Source: Roseibium denhamense (GTDB lineage: Bacteria > Pseudomonadota > Alphaproteobacteria > Rhizobiales > Stappiaceae). From it: 64,000 nt of DNA. The first letter of the stretch is position 1; each line of letters begins with the position of its first letter. The position numbers and the translations under genes are program-made. Below, piece by piece: positions 10,101-18,837 of the stretch. The DNA is taken from positions 1 through 64,000 of the forward strand of contig NZ_SMLZ01000097.1 in NCBI RefSeq assembly GCF_009711415.1. Direction: 5' to 3'. The notes under the pieces are model-generated. The model saw nothing but the letters and a program-made list of their open reading frames with translations, was not told the origin of the DNA and made no database searches.

Positions 10101-10545
10101 GGTGCGGTATACTGACAGCTCCACAGAACGGCTGCAGGTCAAACTCACAACCGCTGATCCGGACCGGTATCATGTGACCTGTAACCGGCGGCGTGTGCCA
10201 CTCAAGAAAACATCAATCAATGGTGTTTCCGTTGGCGGTGTCCGCTACAAGGCGTGGCAACCGGCCATGGCCCTTCATCCGGTCCATCCAGTCGACGCAC
10301 CACTCACTTTCGACATCTTCGACAGCTGGAGCGGCCGCGCCCTTGGAGGCTGTGTTTATCATGTGGCCCATCCCGGCGGCAGAAACTACGAAACCTTCCC
10401 TGTGAATGGCAACGAAGCTGAAGCTCGGCGTCTCGCCCGGTTTGAAGCGCACGGACATAACCCGGGCCTTTACCTGCCTGAAACAGAAATCACGCATCCT
10501 GAGTTCCCATTAACGTTGGATCTGAGGCGGCCGTCTGGCGTATGA
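7198..10545 (+). CDS. Large transglutaminase-like protein with C-terminal DUF2126
   Basis: A protein of 1115 residues. The N-terminal bacterial transglutaminase-type beta domain (about 1-100) is followed by a papain-like transglutaminase core with an intact triad: C180 (GSCRDSS), H229 (LHAWAEAY), D245 (GLDPTSG). The remainder, about 330-1115, is the DUF2126 region with conserved stretches such as [12 protein letters not shown] and GGNHVVIGG. The architecture is recurrent in proteobacteria beside circularly permuted ATP-grasp/alpha-E genes, which follow here after 21 nt. Comparative work on amidoligases predicts peptide-bond making or breaking for such clusters, but the substrate is unknown. 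No signal peptide is seen, so it is probably cytoplasmic. The Shine-Dalgarno is poor (AAACGGG about 10 nt upstream). Confidence 0.88.
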   Translation: MSIRASLYHLTHYRYDRPVTLSPQIIRLRPAPHSRTKVLSHSLKVSPGGHFVNHQQDPYGNWLARFVFPEPVREFKIEVDLVADMTVYNPFDFFVEETAEEWPFDYPEELREDLKIYLRTEPLGPHLKAFLEKVPKDKKRITDFLVDLNRRVSEEVGYVIRMEPGVQTPEETFERGTGSCRDSSWLLVQALRQLGIAARFVSGYLIQLKPDLEALDGPSGTDHDFTDLHAWAEAYIPGAGWIGLDPTSGLLTGESHIPLAATPHFSNAAPIVGMASNAEVDFAFDMKVARVAEHPRITKPFSDEAWKDLNRLGEEVDRVLKQEDVRLTMGGEPTFVSIDDFESAEWNTDAVGPTKRSKADILIRKLRDRFAPGGFLHYGQGKWYPGESLPRWTFSLYWRRDDKPIWHDQDLIADEGSTADPKPSKAGPSEAEALLKQIAENLDVQPSYVVPAFEDPAVWLVKEANLPDNVTPENSKLEDAEARHRIARVFDRGLATPAGYVLPVQPWQSKSTEKRWRSERWSLRRDAIFLVPGDSPVGYRLPLESLPHVPPAQYPYTNIADPTVPRDPLPEFPAGPKADRQQDVAEFRAGGVIQERREQVPPDAELSGAAVRTAMSIEPRDGRLCVFMPPVERIEDYLELIATVEQAAAELDLPVHIEGYPPPPDPRMNVIRVAPDPGVIEVNIHPASSWKDCVEITEGVYEDARQSRLGADKFMIDGKHTGTGGGNHVVIGGATPLDSPFLRRPDLLRSLVLHWQRHPSLSYLFSGLFIGPTSQAPRVDEARHDGLYELEVALSQIHRPGEGPARFPWLLDRLLRNLLVDVTGNTHRAEICIDKLYSPDGPTGRLGLVEFRGFEMPPDPRMSLAQQLLLRALVARLWQHPLSGNLTRWGTVLHDRFMLPHYVWQDFEDVLQDLKHHGFTLRPDWFEAQAEFRFPFCGEIEIDGVHLELRQALEPWHVLGETGAIGGTVRYTDSSTERLQVKLTTADPDRYHVTCNRRRVPLKKTSINGVSVGGVRYKAWQPAMALHPVHPVDAPLTFDIFDSWSGRALGGCVYHVAHPGGRNYETFPVNGNEAEARRLARFEAHGHNPGLYLPETEITHPEFPLTLDLRRPSGV

Positions 10546-10566
10546 TGCCGCCATGAGGGCAAACTT

Positions 10567-12972
10567 TTGAGCGTTGAGGCGACGGCAGGACAGAACGATG
10601 GCGGCTATGGTCTGATCAAATCCTACAGACCCTACCCTGGCGTTTCGGACGAACTGATGGACCCGGATGGCAACATCCGGCCGGTGTGGCGTCCGTTCCT
10701 TGACCACCTTTCCAGCCTGACTCAAGAAGACATCACGGCACGCTTTGCACGCGGTAACCAGTATCTCAACGATGCCGGCGTGTTCTTCCGGCAATACGGA
10801 CAAGACGGACCCAATGAACGCGAGTGGCCGCTCAGTCATATCCCGGTCATCATCGATGATGGCGACTGGCAGACGATTTCAAAAGGTCTTGTGCAACGCG
10901 CGGAATTGCTCGAGCTGGTCGTCCAGGACCTTTATGGCTCCAACAACCTGATCCGCGGCGGGCACATTCCCGCCAGCTTGATCGCCAAGAGCCCGGAATG
11001 GCAGCGGCCGCTTGTCGGCATAAAGCCGAGATCGGGTCATTTCCTGCACTTTCTCGCCTTTGAAATCGGCCGTGGTCCAGATGGCACGTGGTGGGTACTG
11101 TCAGATCGCTCACAAGCCCCGTCAGGGGCCGGCTTCGCGCTGGAAAACCGGGTAGCGACCGGCCGTGTGTTCAACGAGTTCTTCGCAAAGGCTGATGTCC
11201 ACCGGCTGGCCGGCTTCTTCCGCCGTTTCCGCGACCACCTTCTTGATCTGCGCGGTGAGAGCGACAGCCGGATCGCGATCCTGACGCCGGGTCCCCTGAA
11301 TGACACCTATTTTGAACATGCCTATATAGCCCGGTACCTGGGCTTCATGTTGCTGGAAGGCGAGGATCTGACCGTTGAGAACGGCCGGCTGCTGGTGCGT
11401 ACGGTCGATGGGCTGCGGCCCTTGAGTGTGATCTGGCGCCGCCTCGACAGTGCCTGGGCTGACCCTCTGGAGCTAAATGAAAGCTCGCATATCGGAACAC
11501 CCGGTATCGTGGACGCGATCAGGCGTCAGTCTCTTACGATGATCAATGCGCTGGGCACCGGCATTCTCGAGACACGGGCCCTTCTGGCCTTCCTGCCGAA
11601 GATTTCAGAACATCTGCTTTCCGAGCCCTTGAGACTTCCAAATGTCGCAACTTGGTGGTGCGGCGAGGACAATGCCCGTGTATATGTGCGGGAAAATGCC
11701 GAACGGATGATGCTCAGCCCCGCGCTTACGACGGCCTTGCCGTTCTCCTCCGGACAAAAGGACTTTATCGGCAGGGCGTTTGAAAACGGCCAGCGCGCAC
11801 CGCTGGAAGCCTGGATTGACGAGCAGAAGGGCAGCCTTGTCGGACAGGAAGCCGTCACATTGTCGACAACGCCGGCCTATCAGGATGGCAAACTTCTGCC
11901 CCGCCCCATGAGCCTCCGCGTGTTCCTCGCACGCACACCTGAAGGATGGGAGGTCATGTCCGGCGGGTTCGCAAGGATTGGGCACTCGGAAGATGCCAGT
12001 GCAATCGCCATGCAGGCGGGCGGATCTGCCGCTGACGTTTGGGTTGTCGGCGGGAAAAAGCAGATCAAGGAAACCCTGCTCCATCAAACGGAATCTCCCT
12101 ATTTCAAGTCTCAGTCGGGCACACTGCCCTCGCGCGCAGCCGACAATCTGTTCTGGCTTGGGCGCTATGTTGAACGGGCGGAAGGGGCCGTGCGGCTGCT
12201 CAGGGCCTATCACGCCCGGCTAAGCGAGACGGACGATCCAGAAGCACCACTGGTCGCATTGACCGCAGACTACCTGGACCAGATCGGAGTTCCACCTGAC
12301 GGCTTCGTTCCAGACGGCCTTTGCTCCATGCTGCAGTCAGCAGTTGGAAGCGCAAGCAAGGTCCGGGACCGGTTCTCGGTGGACGGATGGCTTGCGTTGA
12401 ACGACCTTGCCCAAACGGCGGGCGGAGCCCAGCGCGCAATCCGCTCCAGCAGTGACGTTCCACCGGCGATGAGTCTTCTCTTGCGCAAGATCACAGGTTT
12501 TTCCGGACTGGTTCATGAAAACATGTACCGGTTCACCGGATGGCGCTTCCTGAGCATCGGTCGGGCCCTGGAACGGGCCAACCGGATGGCGGATCTACTG
12601 TCGGTTTTTTCGAGCACCAAGGCGCCTGACGGATCTCTCGAACTGCTATTGGAAGTGGGCGACAGCGCCATGTCGATGAGCCGCCGATACGCTGTTTCGC
12701 TTAACCGGGAAACGGTACTGGATCTGCTGGCCATGGACGAGCGCAATCCAAGATCGGTTCTTTATCTTCTGACTGAGATCAAGGATCACGTGGGGGTGCT
12801 GCCCGGCGCGCGGGAATACGGTCATCTTTCGGCCCTTGCCCGCTCCGTTCTCCAGATCCATACGAATCTCGCAATCGCAACACCAGATACGCTGACCACC
12901 GAGATCCTGGAGGACCTCCGGGATCAGATTTCCTACCTCTCGGTGGAGCTCACCGACACCTACATCCGCTAA
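10567..12972 (+). CDS. Fused circularly permuted ATP-grasp and alpha-E domain protein
   Basis: 801 residues. The N-terminal half (about 80-480) is a circularly permuted ATP-grasp domain (DUF404/DUF407 type) with the segments LLELVVQDLYG, FEIGRGPDGTWWVLSDRSQA and SHIGTPGI. The C-terminal part (about 505-800) is the alpha-E helical domain (DUF403), starting at LPSRAADNLFWLGRYVERAE. These are two separate genes in many genomes and fused here. ATP-grasp enzymes activate carboxylates as acyl-phosphates for ligation to amines. With two transglutaminase-like partners an amidoligase/peptidase module is predicted, with unknown product. The start is TTG at 10567 after GAGGG; a nearby ATG at 10553 runs into a stop after five codons. 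Confidence 0.87.
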   Translation: MSVEATAGQNDGGYGLIKSYRPYPGVSDELMDPDGNIRPVWRPFLDHLSSLTQEDITARFARGNQYLNDAGVFFRQYGQDGPNEREWPLSHIPVIIDDGDWQTISKGLVQRAELLELVVQDLYGSNNLIRGGHIPASLIAKSPEWQRPLVGIKPRSGHFLHFLAFEIGRGPDGTWWVLSDRSQAPSGAGFALENRVATGRVFNEFFAKADVHRLAGFFRRFRDHLLDLRGESDSRIAILTPGPLNDTYFEHAYIARYLGFMLLEGEDLTVENGRLLVRTVDGLRPLSVIWRRLDSAWADPLELNESSHIGTPGIVDAIRRQSLTMINALGTGILETRALLAFLPKISEHLLSEPLRLPNVATWWCGEDNARVYVRENAERMMLSPALTTALPFSSGQKDFIGRAFENGQRAPLEAWIDEQKGSLVGQEAVTLSTTPAYQDGKLLPRPMSLRVFLARTPEGWEVMSGGFARIGHSEDASAIAMQAGGSAADVWVVGGKKQIKETLLHQTESPYFKSQSGTLPSRAADNLFWLGRYVERAEGAVRLLRAYHARLSETDDPEAPLVALTADYLDQIGVPPDGFVPDGLCSMLQSAVGSASKVRDRFSVDGWLALNDLAQTAGGAQRAIRSSSDVPPAMSLLLRKITGFSGLVHENMYRFTGWRFLSIGRALERANRMADLLSVFSSTKAPDGSLELLLEVGDSAMSMSRRYAVSLNRETVLDLLAMDERNPRSVLYLLTEIKDHVGVLPGAREYGHLSALARSVLQIHTNLAIATPDTLTTEILEDLRDQISYLSVELTDTYIR

Positions 12973-12989
12973 CCAAGTAACCTGAACCC

Positions 12990-13868
12990 GTGCTGTACGA
13001 CATAACTCTCGAAATCGGCTACGAATATGCGAGCCCGGCCAATACGGGTCGCCACACCCTGCGCCTGCTCCCCGCCAATATTCCGGGCGAGCAACGGATT
13101 ATCAATGGTCATGTCAGTCTGAACCCGTCCCCGAACGAACGGCACGACCGGAAGGATTTTTTCGGTAATGAAGTAACGGATGTTGCGTATCGCAAACCTC
13201 ATACAGAGCTGCAGTTCAGGGTGAGGACCCGGATCGAGCGTACCGCCGCGCCAGTGGGTTTCGATATCTCGCCCGCCCTACCCGATCTGGCAAAAGAACT
13301 GGCAGGCATTCAATCGATCAGCCCTCTGGAACCGGTTCATTTTCTGGCGAGTTCACCGCGCCTTCCGCTTGATCCGGCGTTTGCCGCGTATTCGGCGGAA
13401 AAGACCACACCCGATATGAGTGTGATGAAGATAATTGAGGCAATCGGCAAGGCGCTTCACGAAGACATGAGCTTCGACGCGGACGCAACAACCGTCGACA
13501 CGCCGGTTCTCGAAGCATTTGAGAACAGGCATGGGGTTTGCCAGGATTACTCACACATCATGATTGCCTGCCTCAGGTGCCTTGGCATTCCGGCCGGGTA
13601 TGTAAGCGGCTTTCTGCGGACAATCCCGCCGGAGGGTCAGCCACGTCTGGAAGGCGCGGACGCCATGCATGCCTGGGTCCGGGCATGGTGCGGGATCGAA
13701 GGCGGTTGGATTGAATATGACCCGACCAATGCCCTGCGCGTCGGCCAGGATCATATCGTGGTCGGCTATGGCCGCGACTACGGCGATGTTGCTCCGGTCA
13801 AGGGAGTCATGCGGACGGCAGGCGGCCAGACCACCCATCAAAAAGTCGATGTCGTACCACTGTCCTGA
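12990..13868 (+). CDS. Transglutaminase family protein
   Basis: 292 residues, with an N-terminal beta domain (about 1-85) typical of bacterial transglutaminase-like proteins and a core with C184 (GVCQDYSH), H227 (MHAWVRAW) and D244 (IEYDPTNA). All three catalytic positions are present, so it is probably an active cysteine peptidase or transferase. It starts with GTG at 12990, 17 nt after the ATP-grasp/alpha-E gene, and is the last gene of this three-gene + strand operon. It shares family but not length with the 1115-residue protein. The duplication of transglutaminase cores in one operon is usual for this cluster type. Confidence 0.88.
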   Translation: MLYDITLEIGYEYASPANTGRHTLRLLPANIPGEQRIINGHVSLNPSPNERHDRKDFFGNEVTDVAYRKPHTELQFRVRTRIERTAAPVGFDISPALPDLAKELAGIQSISPLEPVHFLASSPRLPLDPAFAAYSAEKTTPDMSVMKIIEAIGKALHEDMSFDADATTVDTPVLEAFENRHGVCQDYSHIMIACLRCLGIPAGYVSGFLRTIPPEGQPRLEGADAMHAWVRAWCGIEGGWIEYDPTNALRVGQDHIVVGYGRDYGDVAPVKGVMRTAGGQTTHQKVDVVPLS

Positions 13869-13876
13869 AACAGGAC
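13862..13876. terminator. Short bidirectional stem-loop between convergent genes
   Basis: GTCCTG (13862-13867), loop AAA, CAGGAC (13871-13876), overlapping the stop of the transglutaminase gene and abutting the end of rbsD. TTAAAA follows on the + strand. The 6-bp stem is short for a strong terminator. Confidence 0.35.
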
Positions 13877-14287
13877 TTAAAACGGCACACCTGATCTCAG
13901 AATGATGTTCGCATAAGGCGTACACTCTCCGGTCCGGATAACCGCGCGGGCCCGGGAGGTGCGGGCCTTGAACTCCTCATGCGGCACGCGCACATGCTCA
14001 ATAGGCTTTCCCGTTTCAGCTGCCCAATGTGTAAGCCGGACCTCGATCTCCGTCGCCAGATTAGGCCCCGCTTCAGTCGCGAAAACAGCCTGTTCCACGA
14101 TCAGCTCCTGCGCGACCGCGTCCAGAACATCGAAAAACCGGGGGACGCCCGGCGATACCGCCAAATCGATGACACCAACATTATGCGGGATGGGAAGACC
14201 GGCATCACCAATCACGATCTCATCCGTATGACCAAGAGACGCGATCAGTTTGCTGACATGGCGGTTCAAAAGCAGAGTTCGTTTCAT
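13877..14287 (-). CDS. rbsD: D-ribose pyranase (RbsD/FucU family)
   Basis: Interconverts pyranose and furanose forms of ribose, making it available to ribokinase. 136 residues from MKRTLLLNRHVSKLIASLGH, with the family markers GHTDEIVIGDAGLPIP (about 19-34), an active-site His early on, and the C-terminal RTGECTPYANIILRSGV. I use ATG at 14287 because AAGGAAAG lies just upstream. The longer frame adds nine unrelated codons. No rbs transporter or ribokinase is adjacent. It instead follows the CofD-like gene by about 45 nt on the same strand, so its real substrate may be another sugar. Confidence 0.9.
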   Translation of the reverse strand: MKRTLLLNRHVSKLIASLGHTDEIVIGDAGLPIPHNVGVIDLAVSPGVPRFFDVLDAVAQELIVEQAVFATEAGPNLATEIEVRLTHWAAETGKPIEHVRVPHEEFKARTSRARAVIRTGECTPYANIILRSGVPF

Positions 14288-14331
14288 ATGGCTTTCCTTA
14301 GTCACGCCAATCAAGTGTTGCTGCTAAGTTT

Positions 14332-15543
14332 CTAGGTCAAGGAGATTAACGCCTCGCATAACGAAACAGGATCGTAGTAGGGCGCTGACTGGTCGGTTAC
14401 CAGATCAAGCTTCAAAATCGTCAGACCGAGTTCTCTCAATTCGGGAAAGTCGTCTGGCTCCGCATTATGGTCGACAAGGACAAAGTTCAACAACCGGTCG
14501 ACCGGACAGTCGGCGCCCGCATCCCGGCGCAAGTAACTCAGCAGCGTGTTCACCTTGTCAGACAAGCCCATCCCCGCGGTCTCGGGGTCGCTTCCAATAC
14601 TCGGCACAAACACTTTCGGAACTGTTCGTTTGGAGATCGCTTGGCCTACCCCTTTTGGCAAGAGGTTGGCGACCAGGCTCGTATAAAAGCTCCCTGGTGA
14701 GTAACACATAAGATCTGCAGATTGCATGAGCGACCGGTTGCGCTCTGGAAATGTCGAAAAAGCAGGCTGTTTGTCTGCAAGACCAGCGTTCAGGAAGAAC
14801 TCTTTGACGGGCGATGTTAACGGCGCGTGCTCTTTGCCTGTTAAAAGATGCTGGCCGATAATCGTCCTGCCGTTGGCAAGTTCAGCACCGAGGTGAAGGT
14901 TGTCATCGGTGACCGCCCGCACGATACCCTGTACGCCAACCAGTTTGGAGACCAGAAAGATAATCGGCTCAAGCTCCTGGCTTTGGTTGAGGTAGCCTCC
15001 TGCCAGAATGAGATTGCCGATGCTTGCACCGCGCAGATCAAAACTTGGCGGGCAAGCAGCGCGAAACACTCCGAGTTGGTTTTGGATGAGGGTCCGCATT
15101 GGCTGCTCAATCGCGCTGACCAATATGTGCGCGCCTGCGATCATACTGTCGAGCTCATCAGCCAGATTCGCTTGGCCTGCAGATTTTGAGAAGCGGTGCG
15201 TAAAAAGCCGGAACACCTCCGGGTGACCGAGCACGGTTTCATCTGCAAGCGCCATAAGCCGGCTACGCAGGTCGCCGATTGCCGGCATGTCGAAGGCAAC
15301 CCGCAAACCTTGGGAACTTCCCCCGGAATCAAACGGTGTTACGAGATGGATTGAATTATGCGTGTATCGTTTGAGGGTTTGTGAGACCCCATTGAGTGCC
15401 GACCCGCCGCTGAAAAACAACAAGCGCGGACCCAGCTTGGGATTGGACAAAGACCGCTCAATCCGGAACAGGTCCGGCATTCTGACAGCGCGCGTGATGG
15501 TGATATCGGACAAGGCCTGGATCCGGAACGGGACTGGGTTCAA
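14332..15543 (-). CDS. CofD-like phosphotransferase family protein (GAK-type CofD-related)
   Basis: 403 residues. The segment LLFFSGGSALNGVSQTLKRY (about 41-60), then THNSIHLVTPFDSGGSS, matches the nucleotide/phosphate-binding start of the CofD/YvcK family. The later SADLMCYSPGSFYTSLVANL stretch is also family-typical. It is longer than true CofD (2-phospho-L-lactate transferase of F420 synthesis) or YvcK, and resembles the CofD-related proteins of so-called GAK operons. No other F420 gene is in the window. Downstream is rbsD and upstream are a Dabb gene and a 2-glycerate-kinase-type gene. The start is uncertain: TTG at 15543 (AGGA nearby) keeps the N-terminal TRAVRMPDLFRIERS lead, and an internal ATG lies at 15480. 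Confidence 0.72.
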   Translation of the reverse strand: MNPVPFRIQALSDITITRAVRMPDLFRIERSLSNPKLGPRLLFFSGGSALNGVSQTLKRYTHNSIHLVTPFDSGGSSQGLRVAFDMPAIGDLRSRLMALADETVLGHPEVFRLFTHRFSKSAGQANLADELDSMIAGAHILVSAIEQPMRTLIQNQLGVFRAACPPSFDLRGASIGNLILAGGYLNQSQELEPIIFLVSKLVGVQGIVRAVTDDNLHLGAELANGRTIIGQHLLTGKEHAPLTSPVKEFFLNAGLADKQPAFSTFPERNRSLMQSADLMCYSPGSFYTSLVANLLPKGVGQAISKRTVPKVFVPSIGSDPETAGMGLSDKVNTLLSYLRRDAGADCPVDRLLNFVLVDHNAEPDDFPELRELGLTILKLDLVTDQSAPYYDPVSLCEALISLT

Positions 15544-15603
15544 TGTCCTAGCATGAGCGGGCGTCAGGACAAAATGCTTCCAAAGCAGACTTAGAGGCCG
15601 TCG

Positions 15604-15927
15604 CTATCCTTGCGCAGGCGAGCATTCAATATCGGCAACAAAGACGCCATCGATGCCCCCCTCACACAATTGCAGGATGAACCCGCTTGCAGTCACATGA
15701 TCAGGATGCACCCCATAGGCCTCGAGCGCCTCGCGTCCGGTCGCCGTGACCAGCAAGCCGTATTGGTACTTGGACGACAGGTTCTCAAAATCACGGTTGG
15801 GTCCATGGCATACGTCGATAAGGCCGGGCACTTTCCCGACAAGACCCGATATTAGGCCCATAGCCTTGTCGAGATATGCCGGATTTACGGGATCTTTGAG
15901 AGATAACAGAACGCAATGTTGAATCAT
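15604..15927 (-). CDS. Dabb (stress-responsive alpha-beta barrel) family protein
   Basis: A small ferredoxin-like-fold protein of 107 residues, beginning MIQHCVLLSLKDPVNPAYLD, with the internal pattern VTATGREALEAYGVHPDHV typical of Dabb proteins (residues about 61-79). Members dimerise; some bind small hydrophobic or polyketide-like ligands, and most have no known reaction. Its ATG overlaps the glycerate-kinase stop (ATGA), so it is co-translated with that gene. A 60-nt gap separates it from the CofD-like gene. Confidence 0.8.
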   Translation of the reverse strand: MIQHCVLLSLKDPVNPAYLDKAMGLISGLVGKVPGLIDVCHGPNRDFENLSSKYQYGLLVTATGREALEAYGVHPDHVTASGFILQLCEGGIDGVFVADIECSPAQG

Positions 15928-17213
15928 GGGTTTGGCGCCCCAATCAGTATGGCGCGAAAATCATTGACATTGGTGAGGGTCGGACCACAGACCACCTGAT
16001 CCCCAATCGCTTCAAAGAAACCGTGCGCATTGTTGTTCTCGAGCTGTGCTTCCGCAGAAAGGCCCTCTTGCGATGCCTTTGAAAGGGTGTGCGGACCAAT
16101 AATCGCCCCGGCGACTTCCGCGGCTCCATCAACACCATCCGTGTCACATGCAATTGCGTGAATACCGGGTGCCCCATTCAAGGCAAGGGCTAACGCCAAG
16201 GCAAATTCGGCATTTGGACCGCCAACACCGTCGCCCCGCCGTGTCACCGTAAGCTCTCCGCCGGACAGCAGAACGAGTGGTTTATCATTTCCTTTGCGTT
16301 CGATCTGGCGTTGCAGCGCAAGGTCGGCCTGCCGGGCTGCGACCTCCCGGGCTTCGCCTTCCAGCGCGTCTCCGAGCAACTCCACATCGCAACCGCTCTC
16401 TTCTGCAAGACGTCTTGCAGCTTCCAGCGATTGGGAAGGCGCGGCATAGATGCGATTGGTCACCCTGGACAAACGGATGTCGCCGGGAGGAACAACACCC
16501 GTTTGGCCGCCGAGAACCTCATCGACGGATGCAGGTACCTCAATGCCCCAGGTGCTGAGTATTTCCCGGGCGTCAGCTGCGCTACTTGCATCACCGACTG
16601 TCGGCCCGGACCCGATTTCCGCAGGATTGTCACCTGGAACATCCGAAATCATCAAGGACAGCATCGATGCCGGATAGGATGCTGCTGCAAGCTGTCCGCC
16701 CTTCACCTTGCTCAGGTGTTTGCGGACGAGGTTCATCTGGCCAATCGGCGCGCCGGATGAAAGCAAAGCCTGATTGACTGCCTGTTTCTCAGAAAGGGTT
16801 ATGTGACCGGCCGGCGCCGTAAGCAAGGCAGATGCACCTCCGGAGATAAGCGCAAGAACAAAATCGTCTTCCCCGAGACCGTCCACAAGCTCGATCATCC
16901 GGCTGGTCGCTTTTAACCCTGCTTCATCCGGGACGGGATGAGCCGCCTCGACAATTTCAATCCCGGTACAAGGACGTCCGTAGCCATAACGTGTGATCAC
17001 CAGGCCTTCGCACGGCCCCCATACCGCTTCCACGGCTTCGGCCATGCGGGCCGAAGCTTTACCAGCCCCTACGACAATAACCCGTCCATCCGGTTTTTCC
17101 GGCAGGTGACGGGCCAAGCTTTGCATGGGGTCTGCAACTTCGACCGCCTTGTCAAAAAGCGCGCGCAACAATTCTTCAGAAGACAAATTGAGATCCTCAC
17201 GAAAATCCATCAT
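15924..17213 (-). CDS. Glycerate 2-kinase / MOFRL family (GckA/TtuD-like)
   Basis: 429 residues, the usual length of class II glycerate kinases, which phosphorylate D-glycerate to 2-phosphoglycerate; TtuD homologues were first named hydroxypyruvate reductase. An N-terminal DUF4147 domain carries VVGAGKASARMAEAVE (about 46-61) and LALISGGASALLTAP. The MOFRL C-terminal domain carries GGELTVTRRGDGVGGPNAEF (about 318-337) and AIACDTDGVDG. First gene of the four-gene minus-strand run. Two tandem ATGs (17213, 17210) are possible starts and both have weak Shine-Dalgarno sequences. Confidence 0.88.
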   Translation of the reverse strand: MMDFREDLNLSSEELLRALFDKAVEVADPMQSLARHLPEKPDGRVIVVGAGKASARMAEAVEAVWGPCEGLVITRYGYGRPCTGIEIVEAAHPVPDEAGLKATSRMIELVDGLGEDDFVLALISGGASALLTAPAGHITLSEKQAVNQALLSSGAPIGQMNLVRKHLSKVKGGQLAAASYPASMLSLMISDVPGDNPAEIGSGPTVGDASSAADAREILSTWGIEVPASVDEVLGGQTGVVPPGDIRLSRVTNRIYAAPSQSLEAARRLAEESGCDVELLGDALEGEAREVAARQADLALQRQIERKGNDKPLVLLSGGELTVTRRGDGVGGPNAEFALALALALNGAPGIHAIACDTDGVDGAAEVAGAIIGPHTLSKASQEGLSAEAQLENNNAHGFFEAIGDQVVCGPTLTNVNDFRAILIGAPNP

Positions 17214-17374
17214 CTTTTTGACAGGAAGTGCGCATGCCTTGGCAAGGGCTCATGACCAGAAAACAGTCGCCCCTGCACTGGCGGTCTGTGCAGGAACACG
17301 ATTTTAGTCCGATACTGATGTCGGACGCACTATTGAAGCGTAACGCAAACACCCGATCAGCATTTGAGATCAAC

Positions 17375-17761
17375 ATGACGGCTCTGGAAAAAGTATTTGA
17401 AAACGCGATCCGGAATCCGGGCGACCCAGGTCATCTAATGGTGATCAAACCGGTGAAACGGCGTGTTCGGATCTACACAGGGGACGTTTTGATTGCCGAC
17501 ACGACCGCTGCGCTTCGGGTCATGGAGATCGGCCGCTCGGTTTACGATCCCGTCATTTATGTGCCAGAGCAAGACGTCTTGGTGGCCCTGGGAAACATCG
17601 AAAAATCGACTCACTGCCCGATCAAAGGCGATGCAAGTTATGTCAGTCTCGGCACAGTGGAAATTGGCTGGACCTATAAGAACCCAATTCCAACGTCTGA
17701 GATCCTGGCCGGCCACTTGGCGTTTTGGCCTGACAAAGTCCGCCTGGTCGAAGGCGCATGA
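17375..17761 (+). CDS. DUF427 domain protein
   Basis: 128 residues from ATG at 17375. The open frame extends 49 codons upstream, but those residues run antisense to the glycerate-kinase start region and do not match the family. DUF427 is a small beta-rich fold; the markers GDVLIADTTAALRVMEIGR and THCPIKGDASY are visible. No biochemical function is established for the family. It stands alone between two minus-strand operons. Confidence 0.78.
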   Translation: MTALEKVFENAIRNPGDPGHLMVIKPVKRRVRIYTGDVLIADTTAALRVMEIGRSVYDPVIYVPEQDVLVALGNIEKSTHCPIKGDASYVSLGTVEIGWTYKNPIPTSEILAGHLAFWPDKVRLVEGA

Positions 17762-17788
17762 GCGTCCGCCCTCGGTCCAATTTTCCTA

Positions 17789-18079
17789 TCAATCGCTCCC
17801 ACCTTTTGATCCGCGTGCTGTGGCTGCGACAAAACCAAAGATGCGATCCAGGATTGTCAGCCCAAGGAACACTGCCAGAAGCCCGATGAAAAACCGGAAA
17901 TCGCGGAGCAATGCGCCGAACTCGTTCAAAAGTGGCCCGGCGTCTTGCCCACGCGGTATCTGGCGCACACCGATATTGGCGTAGATCCAGGTATAATAAG
18001 CGGCAGCTGTTACGGCGCCGGTCAAAACGAGAGCAATGAGGATCGTCTGCACAGGCGGACGTTTGGGATGCTGGCTCAT
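17789..18079 (-). CDS. Small two-TM membrane protein, last gene of the Rieske operon
   Basis: 96 residues, no family recognised. Hydrophobic helices lie at about 10-30 (TILIALVLTGAVTAAAYY) and 63-82 (FIGLLAVFLGLTILDRIF). A polar loop of about 30 residues between them carries LLNEFGALLRDFR. The tail is basic, so both ends are probably cytoplasmic. Its ATG overlaps the stop of the 253-residue protein (ATGA), so it is translated with it. It is probably a structural subunit of the same membrane assembly, by inference from coupling alone. Confidence 0.75.
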   Translation of the reverse strand: MSQHPKRPPVQTILIALVLTGAVTAAAYYTWIYANIGVRQIPRGQDAGPLLNEFGALLRDFRFFIGLLAVFLGLTILDRIFGFVAATARGSKGGSD

Positions 18080-18837
18080 CTCAAGACCCTCGCCGTTGAA
18101 AGGTCCGCCTTGAACACCAGAAGATCGTCCAAGCGCTCCACCTCGCCTTCAAGCTCGATGTAGAGCGCGAGCAGGTCCCTGATCTCATCGCCCAGGAGAT
18201 TGCCGTCCTTGTCCGCCATCAGGAAAAAGTTGCGGCCTTCGACCGGACCGGTGGAGACGAAGACCGGTGGGATACCTCCGGTGATGCACAAATCGGCGCA
18301 GGCCTTGTGGGCTAGCCCCTGCCCTGGCCGCATGGCACCAGCGTAACACTTGCCGTCGCAGATTTCTCCGGCCAGTTTCCAGCGCCCAAGCGGCACGGCC
18401 TCGCTTGGCGTGAAGTTGCCCACGCCATCTTCCGTTGCCTCCACGTTGCCGACCTGGATCATGGTGAGCTCACCCCGGTTGACAGGAACACCGCGCAACG
18501 TGACGGGCGTCCCGGCATTGGCTTCCGCCGGGCCAAAGGCCCCGTTTTTTCCCTGACCGGACACCATATACGTGCGCGCTGCATTCTCACCGTCGCCGGG
18601 CACCCGGAACACCGGATAGGGCCTCAGCTCCAGTAATCCGGCCTGTTCAAAGCGGTTCCCCCATTGAAACCCGCCATTGCCCGGGTCGTTCTGCGTTGAG
18701 GAAAGCGCCAGGGCGGCCAATCCCATGCCGCCTGCAAAACACAGAGAAAAAACCAGCGCGAACACGGCAAGCGGTTTTGGAACAGCGTTCAGATAGCCAA
18801 CGAAAAATGGCGCGTCCTTGGTTTGTTTCCAGCTCAT
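18076..18837 (-). CDS. Membrane-anchored protein with a CX3C...CX3C motif, unknown function
   Basis: 253 residues. One N-terminal membrane anchor at about 22-45, then a soluble domain, probably periplasmic. A striking motif lies at 160-191: cysteines at C160 and C164 (CDGKC), H177, and C180 and C184 (CADLC), followed by ITGGIPPVF. Four cysteines and a histidine in 25 residues suggest a metal or disulfide site. I cannot assign the family. Start and stop overlap both neighbours by ATGA, placing it between the ferric-reductase/Rieske gene and the 96-residue membrane protein. A role in receiving or passing electrons outside the membrane is inference. Confidence 0.75.
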   Translation of the reverse strand: MSWKQTKDAPFFVGYLNAVPKPLAVFALVFSLCFAGGMGLAALALSSTQNDPGNGGFQWGNRFEQAGLLELRPYPVFRVPGDGENAARTYMVSGQGKNGAFGPAEANAGTPVTLRGVPVNRGELTMIQVGNVEATEDGVGNFTPSEAVPLGRWKLAGEICDGKCYAGAMRPGQGLAHKACADLCITGGIPPVFVSTGPVEGRNFFLMADKDGNLLGDEIRDLLALYIELEGEVERLDDLLVFKADLSTARVLR

